Source: Pseudomonas frederiksbergensis
Lineage (GTDB): Bacteria > Pseudomonadota > Gammaproteobacteria > Pseudomonadales > Pseudomonadaceae
Reading direction: 5' to 3'
NCBI RefSeq assembly: GCF_003732665.1
Contig: NZ_MOBP01000013.1
Span: 1-64,000 of the forward strand
Length of the DNA: 64,000 nt
In this document: piece after piece, positions 8,910 through 17,642 of the stretch
Layout of the letters: each line of letters begins with the position of its first letter
Position numbering within the stretch: the stretch's first letter is position 1
Position numbers and translations under genes: made by a program
Notes under the pieces: generated by a model
What the model saw: the letters and a program-made list of their open reading frames with translations, nothing else
What the model was told of the DNA's origin: nothing
Databases searched by the model: none

Positions 8910-9069
8910 CTGTACTGCTGTACTGGTCGTTTCCTACGGTTTTTGCCTACATTTCCGAGTCTCGAGGATGAAAACGCACCGTATCGGTGCTGACAGGTAC
9001 AGTTGCCTCAATATCGACCAGTACACCCCCTATAAACAGTTAACTGGTCTCTCACAATACAAGTGAACT
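8910..9069. promoter_or_regulatory. Cluster of CTGTAC / ACCAGTACA boxes upstream of the DUF1127 gene
   Basis: CTGTACTGC (8910-8918), CTGTACTGGT (8918-8927), ACAGGTACAG (8993-9002), ACCAGTACAC (9017-9026) and the related CAGTTAACTGG (9037-9047) and GAACTGTAT (9065-9073) crowd this region. The same ACCrGTACA word recurs downstream at 9489 and 9519. Such repetition suggests operators for one regulator. I cannot name it; MocR/GntR-type regulators use repeated half-sites like these, which is only an analogy. Confidence 0.5.
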
Positions 9070-9156
9070 GTATCTAGGGGGACTGGCCAAACAGGAGGAT
9101 CATTGGCATCAGTTAAACCACTACCTAATCCCGCCACAAGCGGAAGGATGTCAACC

Positions 9157-9372
9157 ATGGAACGTACACTCAGTTCCGAACTGTTCTTCGAAGATACTGC
9201 TGCAAAAACCCAGGCTTCCCTGCCTCTTCGCGTTATCGCTAACCTGATGTTGTGGCAGCGCCGCATTACCAGCCGCCATCAATTGGCTCGTCTGGATTCG
9301 CGTCTGCTGGCTGATGCCGGGATTAGCGAAGCACAACGCTACGAAGAGCTGAGCAAGCCGTTCTGGCGCTAA
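9157..9372 (+). CDS. DUF1127 (YjiS-like) small protein
   Basis: A 71-residue protein whose C-terminal half, LWQRRITSRHQLARLDSRLL followed by ADAGISEAQRYEELSKPFWR, is the arginine-rich DUF1127 domain. The ATG at 9157 has AAGGA eight bases upstream; an ATG at 9148 lies on that ribosome site and is less likely. DUF1127 proteins are small, basic and often stress- or starvation-induced; in alphaproteobacteria some bind RNA, but no function is known in pseudomonads as far as I recall. A clear terminator follows. Confidence 0.85.
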   Translation: MERTLSSELFFEDTAAKTQASLPLRVIANLMLWQRRITSRHQLARLDSRLLADAGISEAQRYEELSKPFWR

Positions 9373-9431
9373 GTTAGCGTCGCTGGCTCTGACCTACAGG
9401 GTCCACCGCCAGCAACCCGAATTGAACAACC

Positions 9432-9463
9432 AAAACCCGTCGTGGGAAACCACGGCGGGTTTT
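9432..9463 (+). terminator. Rho-independent terminator after the DUF1127 gene
   Basis: A 14-base stem (AAAACCCGTCGTGG at 9432-9445 with CCACGGCGGGTTTT at 9450-9463, one G-U pair) closed by a GAAA tetraloop. The A/T ends make it work in both directions. Confidence 0.85.
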
Positions 9464-9488
9464 GTCGTTTCAGGGCCTTAAAAGGCAT

Positions 9489-9528
9489 ACCAGTACAGTT
9501 TTATATTTTATGGAATTGACCGGTACAC
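9489..9528 (+). promoter_or_regulatory. Two direct ACCrGTACA boxes 30 bases apart upstream of the DUF2388 genes
   Basis: ACCAGTACAG (9489-9498) and ACCGGTACAC (9519-9528) are direct repeats exactly 30 bases apart, about three helical turns, placing both on one face of the DNA. They repeat the word seen upstream of the DUF1127 gene and suggest that both units answer to the same regulator. The rest of 9373-9671 shows nothing else I can support. Confidence 0.45.
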
Positions 9529-9671
9529 TGACATTTCATCCATCCGGGCTATTCGATTCCATGCGCGCCGGCCTAATATCCAGCCAGAACGTGGCGAACG
9601 CGACATGACCGGCGTCTGATCCAACAGACACTGCGCCACCTCTCAACCGGTTTATCCAAAGGAGCTACCCC

Positions 9672-9989
9672 ATGTCCCGTCTTCGTCTGCTGAGCGCTGC
9701 AGCCCTGCTCGCCGTGGCTGCCAATGCCCACGCCACCAGTTTTATCGTGACCACCGACGCCGTCGTTGGCGCGCTCAAATCCAGTTCCGACGCCACCTCC
9801 GACGCTTCCTCTTCACTGCGTGATAACAAAATCGTGCGCGCCGCTCGTGATGACGCCGCCAGCTTCGTCGCCAGCAACGGCGATATTCGAGGCGTGAAAC
9901 TGGAAAGTGCAATCGATGAAATTCACCGTCAGTTGCCGCAGCTAAACGCCACTGACGCGCAAATTGCCCAGGCCATCCTGGCGATCTGA
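9672..9989 (+). CDS. DUF2388 family secreted protein, copy 1
   Basis: A 105-residue protein with a signal peptide ending after ANAHA (residues 1-22) and a conserved C-terminal block NKIVRAARDDAASFVASNGD then IRGVKLESA...AIL. This is the DUF2388 (TIGR02448) family, which I know only from pseudomonads and close relatives and whose function is unknown. It is the first of three tandem paralogs leading to a DUF4105 gene. GGAGC lies 7 bases before the start. A threonine/serine-rich stretch follows the signal peptide. Confidence 0.85.
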   Translation: MSRLRLLSAAALLAVAANAHATSFIVTTDAVVGALKSSSDATSDASSSLRDNKIVRAARDDAASFVASNGDIRGVKLESAIDEIHRQLPQLNATDAQIAQAILAI

Positions 9990-10005
9990 ACGTGAGCTGA
10001 ACGAC

Positions 10006-10026
10006 GGGACACGCCCATCGTGTCCC
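10006..10026 (+). terminator. Hairpin between DUF2388 copies 1 and 2
   Basis: GGGACACG and CGTGTCCC form a perfect 8-base stem with a CCCAT loop, 17 bases after the first DUF2388 stop. No T-run follows, so it may limit read-through or protect the upstream mRNA end rather than terminate fully. Confidence 0.45.
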
Positions 10027-10096
10027 AATGTTTCGGCGCTGGCTCTAGTCCGGGCATTGCGCTAGCCTTGGGGCTCGTTTCCAGCTATCGAGTCTC

Positions 10097-10414
10097 ATGG
10101 GTTTTCTTTCAAATCTGCTATTCATTCCCGCATGCCTGGCGGCCTTTTGGTCGGTTTCGGCCCATGCCTTCGACGCCTTTAATTTGTCTACACAAGGCAC
10201 TGTAGTCAGTGGCTACGCCACAAGCATGGTGACCTCTGCGCCCTTCGACCATAAACTGCTGATCGCCGCTCAGGATGACGCTGCGGCATTCATTGCCAGT
10301 GACGGCCAACTACGAGGAGCGCAACTGGAATCCGCCCTGGTTTACCTGCGCCGGACCCAGCCAAAACTTCATGCCAGCGACCTTGAACTGGCGCAGGCAA
10401 TTCTCGTCCAATAG
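10097..10414 (+). CDS. DUF2388 family secreted protein, copy 2
   Basis: A 105-residue paralog with a signal peptide ending near VSAHA and the conserved LLIAAQDDAAAFIASDGQLR block followed by GAQLESALVYLRR and a terminal AQAILVQ. It keeps the family signature DDAAxF-xA-xG-xxRG-xxLExA but is the most divergent of the three, lacking the serine/threonine-rich TSD motif and the LRD motif seen in copies 1 and 3. Function unknown. Confidence 0.8.
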   Translation: MGFLSNLLFIPACLAAFWSVSAHAFDAFNLSTQGTVVSGYATSMVTSAPFDHKLLIAAQDDAAAFIASDGQLRGAQLESALVYLRRTQPKLHASDLELAQAILVQ

Positions 10415-10441
10415 TTATCATCGTTCCTTCGGAGTCGTTCC

Positions 10442-10762
10442 ATGCGTAGCCCGCTGATTGCTGCCACCCTTGGCCTGCTGTTGTTGGCCGACGTGGCCCA
10501 GGCGCACACCCTGGTTGCCACTAGTAACATGATCATCCGTGCCACCCAGCGCACGCTTGATTTCACATCCGATACCACCACCTCCATTCGCGACTCGAAG
10601 ATCGTGCGCGACGCCCACGACGATGCGGCCAGTTTCATCGCCACTGACGGCGATATTCGCGGCGCGCACCTGGAAGCGGCACTCAATACCTTGCGTACCC
10701 GCGTGCCGGAAGCCCGCGACGCCAGTGATCAGGTTCTCGCCGAAGCCATCCTCGCACTGTGA
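10442..10762 (+). CDS. DUF2388 family secreted protein, copy 3
   Basis: A 106-residue paralog. The signal peptide ends near VAQA (residues 1-21); the mature part has TLDFTSDTTTSIRDSKIVRD, HDDAASFIATDGDIRGAHLE and a terminal AEAILAL. Its stop codon overlaps the start of the DUF4105 gene by four bases (GTGA), so the two are translationally coupled. That coupling is the best sequence evidence that the DUF2388 proteins and the large downstream protein work together. Confidence 0.83.
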   Translation: MRSPLIAATLGLLLLADVAQAHTLVATSNMIIRATQRTLDFTSDTTTSIRDSKIVRDAHDDAASFIATDGDIRGAHLEAALNTLRTRVPEARDASDQVLAEAILAL

Positions 10763-12720
10763 AGTCGCTCAGTGCCTGGCTGCTGGCCGGGTGGGTGTTG
10801 CTGCTTGGCAACACCGCCCAGGCCAGCCTGCAATTACGCCTCAAGACCGACGGTCTGAGCCCCGCGCAAGTGCAGGCCAGCCAGGCGCTGCTCGATGAAG
10901 CCATGCAGGCGTTGCCGCCGCGCTTCGTCGAACAACTGGATCGGCGCATCGATGTCGGCTGGACCGACGAAATGCCCGACAACGCCTACGGCCAGGCGTC
11001 CCTGGTGTCTGAGCTCGATCTGAATCGCAATCTGCTCGCCAGTCTCACCGACGGCAGCGCCGCCACCAAGAAGACCTACCGCCCCCACGGCACCGTTCGC
11101 CGGGAAATGCTCGCTACGGTACTACACGAACTCACCCATATTTATGATCGCTCGCGCCTGTGGCCGGACGCCGAGCGCACGCTGATCCAGCGCTGCAACC
11201 GGCGCAACAGCAGCTCCGGCCTGATCGGCATCCCCGATCAATGCCGCGGCCAGACCACACGACGTTTCACCCTCAGTGACGATCCACGCCTGCTGGACCT
11301 GGCGGGTTGGCCGCAATACGTGGGCCGACGCGGCGAACGCGAACAGCACAACCGGCAAATCGTCCGCAGCCCGGACATCTACGAGACGACCAATCCCAAG
11401 GAGTTCGTGGCGGTCAACATGGAGTACTTCCTCCTCGACCCGAGCTATGCCTGCCGCCGTCCCGCGCTGTACCGCTACTACAAGGAACATTTCGGCTGGG
11501 CGCCGCCCACCAAAGACGCCTGCGCCAAAACCTTCGCCTTCCTCAATGCCGGCAACGACTTCGCCAAGACGCCGTTGGGCCAGGTCGATCCGGAACGGGT
11601 CTACGCCGTCGATTACCTGCTGGCCGAAGCCAATCAGAACTGGGTCAGCCGCTGGGGCCACAGCATGTTGCGTCTGGTGATCTGCGCGCCGGGCCGGCCA
11701 CGCGGGCCGGATTGCCGACTGGATCTGGACCAGAGCCTGGTGCTGTCTTATCGCGCATTCGTCGGCGACGTACAGTTGTCGAGCTGGGACGGTTTGGTCG
11801 GCAAATACCCGTCGCGCCTGTTTGTCTTGCCCCTGGCCCAGGTGATCGACGAATACACCAAGACCGAACTGCGCAGCCTCGCGTCAGTGCCGTTGAATCT
11901 GTCTCGCACCGAAATCGAGGAAGTGGTGGAACACGCCGCCGAGATGCACTGGAGCTACGACGGCAACTACTTCTTCCTGTCCAACAACTGCGCGGTGGAA
12001 AGCCTGAAACTGTTGCGCAGCGGCAGCAACAACGCGCAACTGACGGGCCTGGACAGCATCATGCCCAACGGCTTGCTGGAAGTGCTCAAGGGTCGCGGAC
12101 TGGCGGACACCAGCGTGCTGGACGACCCACGCGAAGCCCTGCGCCTGGGTTATCGCTTCGACTCCTTCCGCGATCGCTACCAAGCGATGTTCGAAGTGTT
12201 GAAGAAACGCTTGCCGATCAAGCAGGCCACCGTCGAAGACTGGTTGTCGTTGAGCGCCGAAGAACGGCGCAAGTGGATCGACCAAGCTGATTTACGCACC
12301 AGCGCGGCGTTACTGCTGCTGGAGCAGGCCAGTTTCCGTCGGCAGCTACAGTTGGCCCAGGATGAAGTGAAGCAACGCTACCTCGGCGCTCGTGAACTGA
12401 AGAACGGCGGCATGGACAAGGCCAACGCGACTTTGAAAGAGATCCTCGCCAACAGCGGCTTCCTCAGCCGCCCGGCCGAATTGCTCGGTTCCGGTGGCTA
12501 TGGTTTGCCACAGCCGAGCGAGTCGGCACGCCTGGAATCGGAAACCAGCCTGCGCCAGAAACAGCTGCAATCGCTGACCGGGGATCTGGATAAAGAAGTG
12601 AGGGCGTTGCTGGAGCCGAGCCGGGCGGCGGAGATTGCCGCCAATGAAGCCAACCTGAAGCAGGTTGGCGAGCATTTGCGGGCGTTGCATAAAGCGGCTG
12701 GCGGCTTGGAATTGCCCTGA
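10759..12720 (+). CDS. DUF4105 domain protein with an HExxH motif, exported
   Basis: A 653-residue protein with an N-terminal signal peptide (to about residue 22). Residues 123-127 read HELTH inside VLHELTHIYDRSRLW, a zincin-like site, with a conserved-looking NPKEFVAVNMEYFL about 90 residues later that could supply a third ligand. The middle (about 290-440) is the DUF4105 region with WVSRWGHSMLRL and FFLSNNCAVESL, a His...Cys pair recalling NlpC/P60-like thiol enzymes. The last 150 residues are helical and rich in Leu/Gln/Glu. I recall that a DUF4105 protein of Bacteroides acts as a lipoprotein N-acyltransferase, but I could not verify this here and would not transfer the function. Start is GTG. 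Confidence 0.78.
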   Translation: MKSLSAWLLAGWVLLLGNTAQASLQLRLKTDGLSPAQVQASQALLDEAMQALPPRFVEQLDRRIDVGWTDEMPDNAYGQASLVSELDLNRNLLASLTDGSAATKKTYRPHGTVRREMLATVLHELTHIYDRSRLWPDAERTLIQRCNRRNSSSGLIGIPDQCRGQTTRRFTLSDDPRLLDLAGWPQYVGRRGEREQHNRQIVRSPDIYETTNPKEFVAVNMEYFLLDPSYACRRPALYRYYKEHFGWAPPTKDACAKTFAFLNAGNDFAKTPLGQVDPERVYAVDYLLAEANQNWVSRWGHSMLRLVICAPGRPRGPDCRLDLDQSLVLSYRAFVGDVQLSSWDGLVGKYPSRLFVLPLAQVIDEYTKTELRSLASVPLNLSRTEIEEVVEHAAEMHWSYDGNYFFLSNNCAVESLKLLRSGSNNAQLTGLDSIMPNGLLEVLKGRGLADTSVLDDPREALRLGYRFDSFRDRYQAMFEVLKKRLPIKQATVEDWLSLSAEERRKWIDQADLRTSAALLLLEQASFRRQLQLAQDEVKQRYLGARELKNGGMDKANATLKEILANSGFLSRPAELLGSGGYGLPQPSESARLESETSLRQKQLQSLTGDLDKEVRALLEPSRAAEIAANEANLKQVGEHLRALHKAAGGLELP

Positions 12721-12739
12721 TCGAATCACCGCAGGACTC

Positions 12740-12871
12740 TGTAGCAGCTGGCGAAGCCTGCGTTCGACTGCGAAGCAGTCGTAAAATCAGACGCTGCGGT
12801 ACGTCAGACAGACCGAGATGAATGGTTTGCGACTGCTGCGCAGTCGAACGCAGGCTTCGCCAGCTGCTACA
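12740..12871. repeat. Long inverted repeat, REPIN-like, family TGTAGCAGCTGGCGAAGCC
   Basis: Arms of about 45 bases (12740-12784 and 12827-12871) are near-perfect reverse complements, each containing TGTAGCAGCTGGCGAAGCCT and an inner GACTGC-GAAGCAGTC hairpin. The structure is that of two inverted REP units. It sits at the converging ends of the DUF4105 gene and the CigR/RcnB-like gene and could stop transcription from both sides. Confidence 0.8.
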
Positions 12872-12904
12872 TAAGCTGTGCTCAGCCTGCTGAGATGGGA
12901 TCGA

Positions 12905-13375
12905 TCAGTTCAGCACGTTATCCAGAATCTCATAAACAATCCCGGTCCCCACGGCGATCAGCACAATGTCGCCACCGGCACGACGCCACTCATAACCCTG
13001 ATATTGCGGCAACCGGCCCAAGGCTCGGCCATCCAGGCGTTCGCCGTAATAACCGTGAGGCAATGGCCGACCGCGTTCCAGACGAATGCCTGGAGGCGGC
13101 GGTGCACCGCGTACGAAATAACCGTGATTGTCATGAATGGTCTGGCGCACCGGGCCAAAGTCCCGTGGCGGTGGGCCGCCGCGATGGTTGTCCTGCGGGC
13201 CACGGTGATCATTGCCACGATTGTCACCGTGATCGTTGCCGTGGTTGTCATATTGGCCCTGCTGCGGGCCGCCGTGGTCGTGATCGTCGCGCTGATCGGC
13301 GCTGGCGTGCAGCAACGGGGTCGCACTGAGCATCAGCACGCCCAGGCTGGCAATCAGACGTTTCGGCATTTTCAT
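12905..13375 (-). CDS. RcnB/CigR-like exported protein with His/Asp/Gly-rich region
   Basis: A 156-residue protein with a signal peptide (MKMPKRLIASLGVLMLSATP then LLHASA). Residues about 27-75 are a low-complexity stretch of His, Asp, Asn and Gly (repeats of NDHGDNRGNDHRG) that could bind metal. The folded C-terminus has RPLPHGYYGERLDGR and a final hydrophobic segment IVLIAVGTGIVYEILDNVL, typical of the RcnB/CigR group of envelope proteins. RcnB in E. coli limits nickel/cobalt efflux; CigR is a Salmonella effector regulator. I cannot choose between them. The ATG at 13375 follows GTGAGGA; an upstream in-frame GTG overlaps it. Confidence 0.72.
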   Translation of the reverse strand: MKMPKRLIASLGVLMLSATPLLHASADQRDDHDHGGPQQGQYDNHGNDHGDNRGNDHRGPQDNHRGGPPPRDFGPVRQTIHDNHGYFVRGAPPPPGIRLERGRPLPHGYYGERLDGRALGRLPQYQGYEWRRAGGDIVLIAVGTGIVYEILDNVLN

Positions 13376-13401
13376 CGGGGGTTTCCTCACTGCACAAACA
13401 G

Positions 13402-13437
13402 CAAAAAGGGATTCAGAACGATGTCCTGAATCCCTCG
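13402..13437 (-). terminator. Terminator downstream of trpA
   Basis: On the minus strand AGGGATTCAG and CTGAATCCCT (13407-13436) form a 10-base stem followed by TTTTT. It lies 60 bases past the trpA stop and only 27 bases upstream of the RcnB/CigR-like start, so the latter gene must rely on its own promoter overlapping or following the terminator, or on read-through. Confidence 0.8.
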
Positions 13438-13496
13438 GTCTTGCTGATTAGTGTGTGTGGCGAGGTGCTAATTCCTCTGTATCAAGAACTTTACCT

Positions 13497-14308
13497 TCAG
13501 CTGACCCGGGCCTTACGCACGCCCTCGGAAAGCGCGGCACAAAGGCTCAGCACGCCGTCGATTGCCTGGTCTGGTGTCGAAGCATTGGCGATGTGATCGA
13601 TCAACGCCGAACCCACCACCACACCGTCCGCCAGACGCGCGATAGCCGCTGCCTGCTCCGGTGTACGGATACCGAAACCGATGCTGATCGGCAGGTCGGT
13701 GTGGCGACGCAGACGCGCCACCGCTTCCTCGACGTGCTCCAGGGTTGCCGCACCCGCTCCGGTCACACCCGCAACAGACACGTAATAGACGAAACCGGAG
13801 CTGCCATTCAGAACGGTTGGCAGACGCACATCATCGGTGGTTGGCGTGGTCAAACGGATGAAGTCCAGGCCCGCAGCCTGAGCCGGGTCGCACAGTTCGC
13901 CGTTATGCTCCGGTGGCAGATCCACCACGATCAGACCATCAACCCCGGCTTCTTTGGCGTCGGCGATGAAACGCGGCACGCCATACATGTGAATCGGGTT
14001 GAAGTAACCCATCAACACCAGCGGCGTCTCGGTGTTGCCTTCACGGAACTCGCGAACCATTTGCAGGGTTTTCGCCAGGTTCTGTTTGGCGCCCAGGGCG
14101 CGGATGTTGGCCAACTGGATCGCCGGGCCGTCGGCCATCGGGTCGGTGAAGGGCATGCCCAGCTCGATCACGTCGGCGCCAGCGCCGGGCAAGCCTTTGA
14201 GGATGGCCAACGAGGTGTCATAGCTCGGGTCGCCGGCGGTAACGAAGGTCACCAGGGCGGCGCGATTCTGTTCTTTAAGTTCAGCAAAACGCGTTTGCAG
14301 GCGGCTCA

Positions 14309-14309
<1 letters not shown>
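13497..14309 (-). CDS. trpA: Tryptophan synthase alpha chain
   Basis: 270 residues, the normal length. The enzyme cleaves indole-3-glycerol phosphate to indole for the beta subunit. The N-terminal catalytic motif ELGMPFTDPMADGPAIQ contains the active glutamate, and the phosphate-binding GFGIRTPEQAAAIARLADGV is near the C-terminus. The start at 14309 (MSRLQTRFAELKEQ) overlaps the trpB stop by one base (TGATG), indicating coupled translation. Divergent trpI activates this operon in pseudomonads in response to indoleglycerol phosphate. Confidence 0.96.
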
Positions 14310-15529
<1,220 letters not shown>

Positions 15530-15641
15530 GGGTCGCTCCAGTGGGATTCGTGTGATGACAATGACGCTCACTCTACCCCTGACGTCCAAGCCTGAAAACC
15601 GATAAGATCGCCGCAACCTGTCAGGAAAACTCACAGATCCC
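15530..15641. promoter_or_regulatory. trpB/trpI divergent control region
   Basis: This 112-base gap must hold both divergent promoters and the TrpI binding sites known from P. aeruginosa and P. putida. I can see no unambiguous -10/-35 pair for trpB, which fits activator dependence. I did not try to draw the exact TrpI sites. Confidence 0.6.
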
Positions 15642-16535
15642 ATGAGCCACGACCTCCCCCCGCTGAACGCCCTTCGCGCCTTCGAAGCCACTGCCCGCCT
15701 CAACAGCGTCAGTCAGGCTGCCGAACAGCTGCACGTCACCCATGGTGCAGTCAGCCGACAACTCAAGGTGCTTGAAGAACACCTGGGCGTCAGCCTGTTC
15801 ATCAAGGATGGACGTGGCCTTAAACTCACAGATGCCGGCGTTCGTCTGCGCGATGCCAGCACTGAAGCGTTCGAGCGATTGCGCACCGTGTGCGCCGAAC
15901 TGACCCAAAGCACCGCCGATGCGCCCTTCGTGCTCGGCTGCTCGGGCAGCTTACTGGCGCGCTGGTTCATTCCGCGCCTCGGGCGCCTGAATGCGGACCT
16001 GCCGGACTTACGTCTGCATCTGTCCGCCGGAGAAGGCGATCTCGATCCACGACGTCCGGGGCTGGACGCCTTGCTGGTATTTGCCGAGCCGCCCTGGCCG
16101 GCGGACATGCAAGTCTATGAACTCGCCAGCGAACGCATCGGTCCGGTCATGAGCCCACGCTTCGCAGGCTACGAGCGACTGCAACAGGCGCCGGCCAGCG
16201 CGCTGCTGACCGAGCCGCTGCTGCACACCACATCCCGCCCTCAGGCTTGGCCGAGCTGGGCACAACAAAGCGGCCTCGACGCCAAGGCGTTGAAGTACGG
16301 GCAGGGTTTCGAGCATTTGTATTATTTGCTGGAAGCGGCGGTGGCAGGGCTGGGTGTGGCGATTGCCCCTGAGCCGCTGGTGGCCGAAGACTTGAAGGCC
16401 GGTCGCCTGGTTGCGCCGTGGGGTTTTTGCGAAACCCCGGCGCAACTGGCGCTTTGGCTACCCAAGCGCGCCGCGGACGGGCGCGCCCGGCAACTGGCGC
16501 AGTGGCTCAAGAACGAGCTGCGCCAAGCGGATTAG
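15642..16535 (+). CDS. trpI: LysR-family activator of trpBA
   Basis: A 297-residue LysR regulator, divergent from trpB. The helix-turn-helix is in LNALRAFEATARLNSVSQAA and EQLHVTHGAVSRQLKVLEEH (residues 7-46). In pseudomonads TrpI senses indoleglycerol phosphate and activates trpBA while repressing itself; the position makes this assignment secure. The last four bases overlap the end of a convergent DUF883 gene. Confidence 0.92.
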   Translation: MSHDLPPLNALRAFEATARLNSVSQAAEQLHVTHGAVSRQLKVLEEHLGVSLFIKDGRGLKLTDAGVRLRDASTEAFERLRTVCAELTQSTADAPFVLGCSGSLLARWFIPRLGRLNADLPDLRLHLSAGEGDLDPRRPGLDALLVFAEPPWPADMQVYELASERIGPVMSPRFAGYERLQQAPASALLTEPLLHTTSRPQAWPSWAQQSGLDAKALKYGQGFEHLYYLLEAAVAGLGVAIAPEPLVAEDLKAGRLVAPWGFCETPAQLALWLPKRAADGRARQLAQWLKNELRQAD

Positions 16536-16858
16536 TCACCGCGTTTGCACAACAGATACGCCGCGAGCAGGCCGAGTGCGCCGACCGCGACCCCGGCTGT
16601 AGTCCAAGGGTGTTCCTGCGCGTAGTCCCGAGTAGCGATCCCGGTTTCGCGGGTTTTCACTTTCACTTCTTCATAGGCATCGCTGAGCAAGTGACGCGAA
16701 TGCTTCAGCGCGCTTTCAGCATTGGCTTTCAACGCCTTGAGGGTTTTACGCGACTCGTCCGAGGCGTCGTCCTTCAGGCTTTCCAGCGACTTGAGAAGAC
16801 TCTCGATCTCGGCTTCCATGCTTTGCAATGAGGCTTTACGTAAAGAGGTGTTGGCCAT
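16532..16858 (-). CDS. DUF883 family membrane-anchored protein (ElaB/YqjD type)
   Basis: A 108-residue protein: residues 1-75 are a highly charged, Ala/Leu/Lys/Glu-rich helix likely to form coiled coil, and residues 84-102 (TTAGVAVGALGLLAAYLL) are one membrane helix, ending with CKRGD. E. coli YqjD and ElaB, of the same design, are C-tail anchored proteins that associate with ribosomes in stationary phase and are RpoS-dependent. The convergent overlap with trpI is four bases. Confidence 0.88.
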   Translation of the reverse strand: MANTSLRKASLQSMEAEIESLLKSLESLKDDASDESRKTLKALKANAESALKHSRHLLSDAYEEVKVKTRETGIATRDYAQEHPWTTAGVAVGALGLLAAYLLCKRGD

Positions 16859-17015
16859 GGTGGCTCTCCTTCATTGGTGATGAGTAGCGTGTGTTGGTTG
16901 GGACTTCAGGGGTTTGAGAAAGTGCAGTAAATCTGAACTTTGCTGTGGGAATAGCCGACAGAAGTAATACGAAAAATCACTGCTAGGCTGTATTTCATAC
17001 CCCAAGGAGAACGCC

Positions 17016-17231
17016 ATGACTGACCATCACACGTACAAGAAAGTCGAGCTGGTCGGCTCGTCCCCTACCAGCATCGAAGATGCAATCAACAACGCGCTGG
17101 CCGAAGCCAGCAAAAGCCTCAAGCACCTGGAGTGGTTCGAAGTGACCGAAACCCGCGGGCACATCAAGGACGGCAAGGCTGCGCATTTCCAGGTGACGCT
17201 CAAAGTCGGGTTCCGGATTGCCAGCAGCTGA
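17016..17231 (+). CDS. Dodecin flavoprotein
   Basis: A 71-residue protein with the dodecin pattern KVELVGSSPTSIEDAINNAL, LKHLEWFEVTETRGHI and AHFQVTLKVGFRI. Dodecins assemble as hollow dodecamers that store or quench flavins (FMN, riboflavin) or CoA. The tryptophan in EWFEVTE stacks on the flavin ring and is present. AAGGAGA precedes the ATG. Monocistronic; no linked flavin genes. Confidence 0.92.
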   Translation: MTDHHTYKKVELVGSSPTSIEDAINNALAEASKSLKHLEWFEVTETRGHIKDGKAAHFQVTLKVGFRIASS

Positions 17232-17353
17232 GTTTGAGCTAGTCTTCTGAACTTGCGCGCTGGCCGAGTGCCATAGGGAATGGCAAAGCGCTACATGTGT
17301 GCACCTGGCTGAATGCCGGGTGCCCCTATTGATCCGACCAGGGAATGCGACCG

Positions 17354-17578
17354 ATGAAGAAGTTTATTTTGGCGGTAGGTTTGTTGAGCCTTGCAGGAAC
17401 AGCCTTTGCTGACGGCAAGTCGTGTGAAGAGCTCAAGGCCGAAATCGCAGCGAAAATCGATGCCAAAGGCGTTTCCGGTTATTCGTTGGAAATTGTCGAT
17501 AAAGGCGCCTCTGCCGACGGCAAAGTCGTTGGTAAGTGTGAGAAAGGCGCCAAGGAAATCGTCTACAAGCGTGGCTGA
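17354..17578 (+). CDS. DUF1161 family exported protein, copy 1
   Basis: A 74-residue protein with a signal peptide cut after AFA, then SCEELKAEIAAKIDAKGVSG and a C-terminal VGKCEKGAKEIVYKR. Two cysteines could form a disulfide in the periplasm. AGGGA abuts an ATG at 17345 but is nine bases from the ATG at 17354, so the latter is the start. A second copy with the same pattern lies at 19555. Function unknown. Confidence 0.87.
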   Translation: MKKFILAVGLLSLAGTAFADGKSCEELKAEIAAKIDAKGVSGYSLEIVDKGASADGKVVGKCEKGAKEIVYKRG

Positions 17579-17593
17579 TTTCCTTCAAGAATG

Positions 17594-17624
17594 AAAAAGC
17601 CGACGCAATGGCGTCGGCTTTTTT
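17594..17624. terminator. Bidirectional terminator between DUF1161 and the luciferase-like gene
   Basis: AAAAAGCCGACGC, loop AATG, GCGTCGGCTTTTTT: a perfect 13-base stem with A and T tails, serving the DUF1161 gene on plus and the monooxygenase gene on minus. Confidence 0.92.
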
Positions 17625-17642
17625 ATGCCCGCAGTTTGAGCG

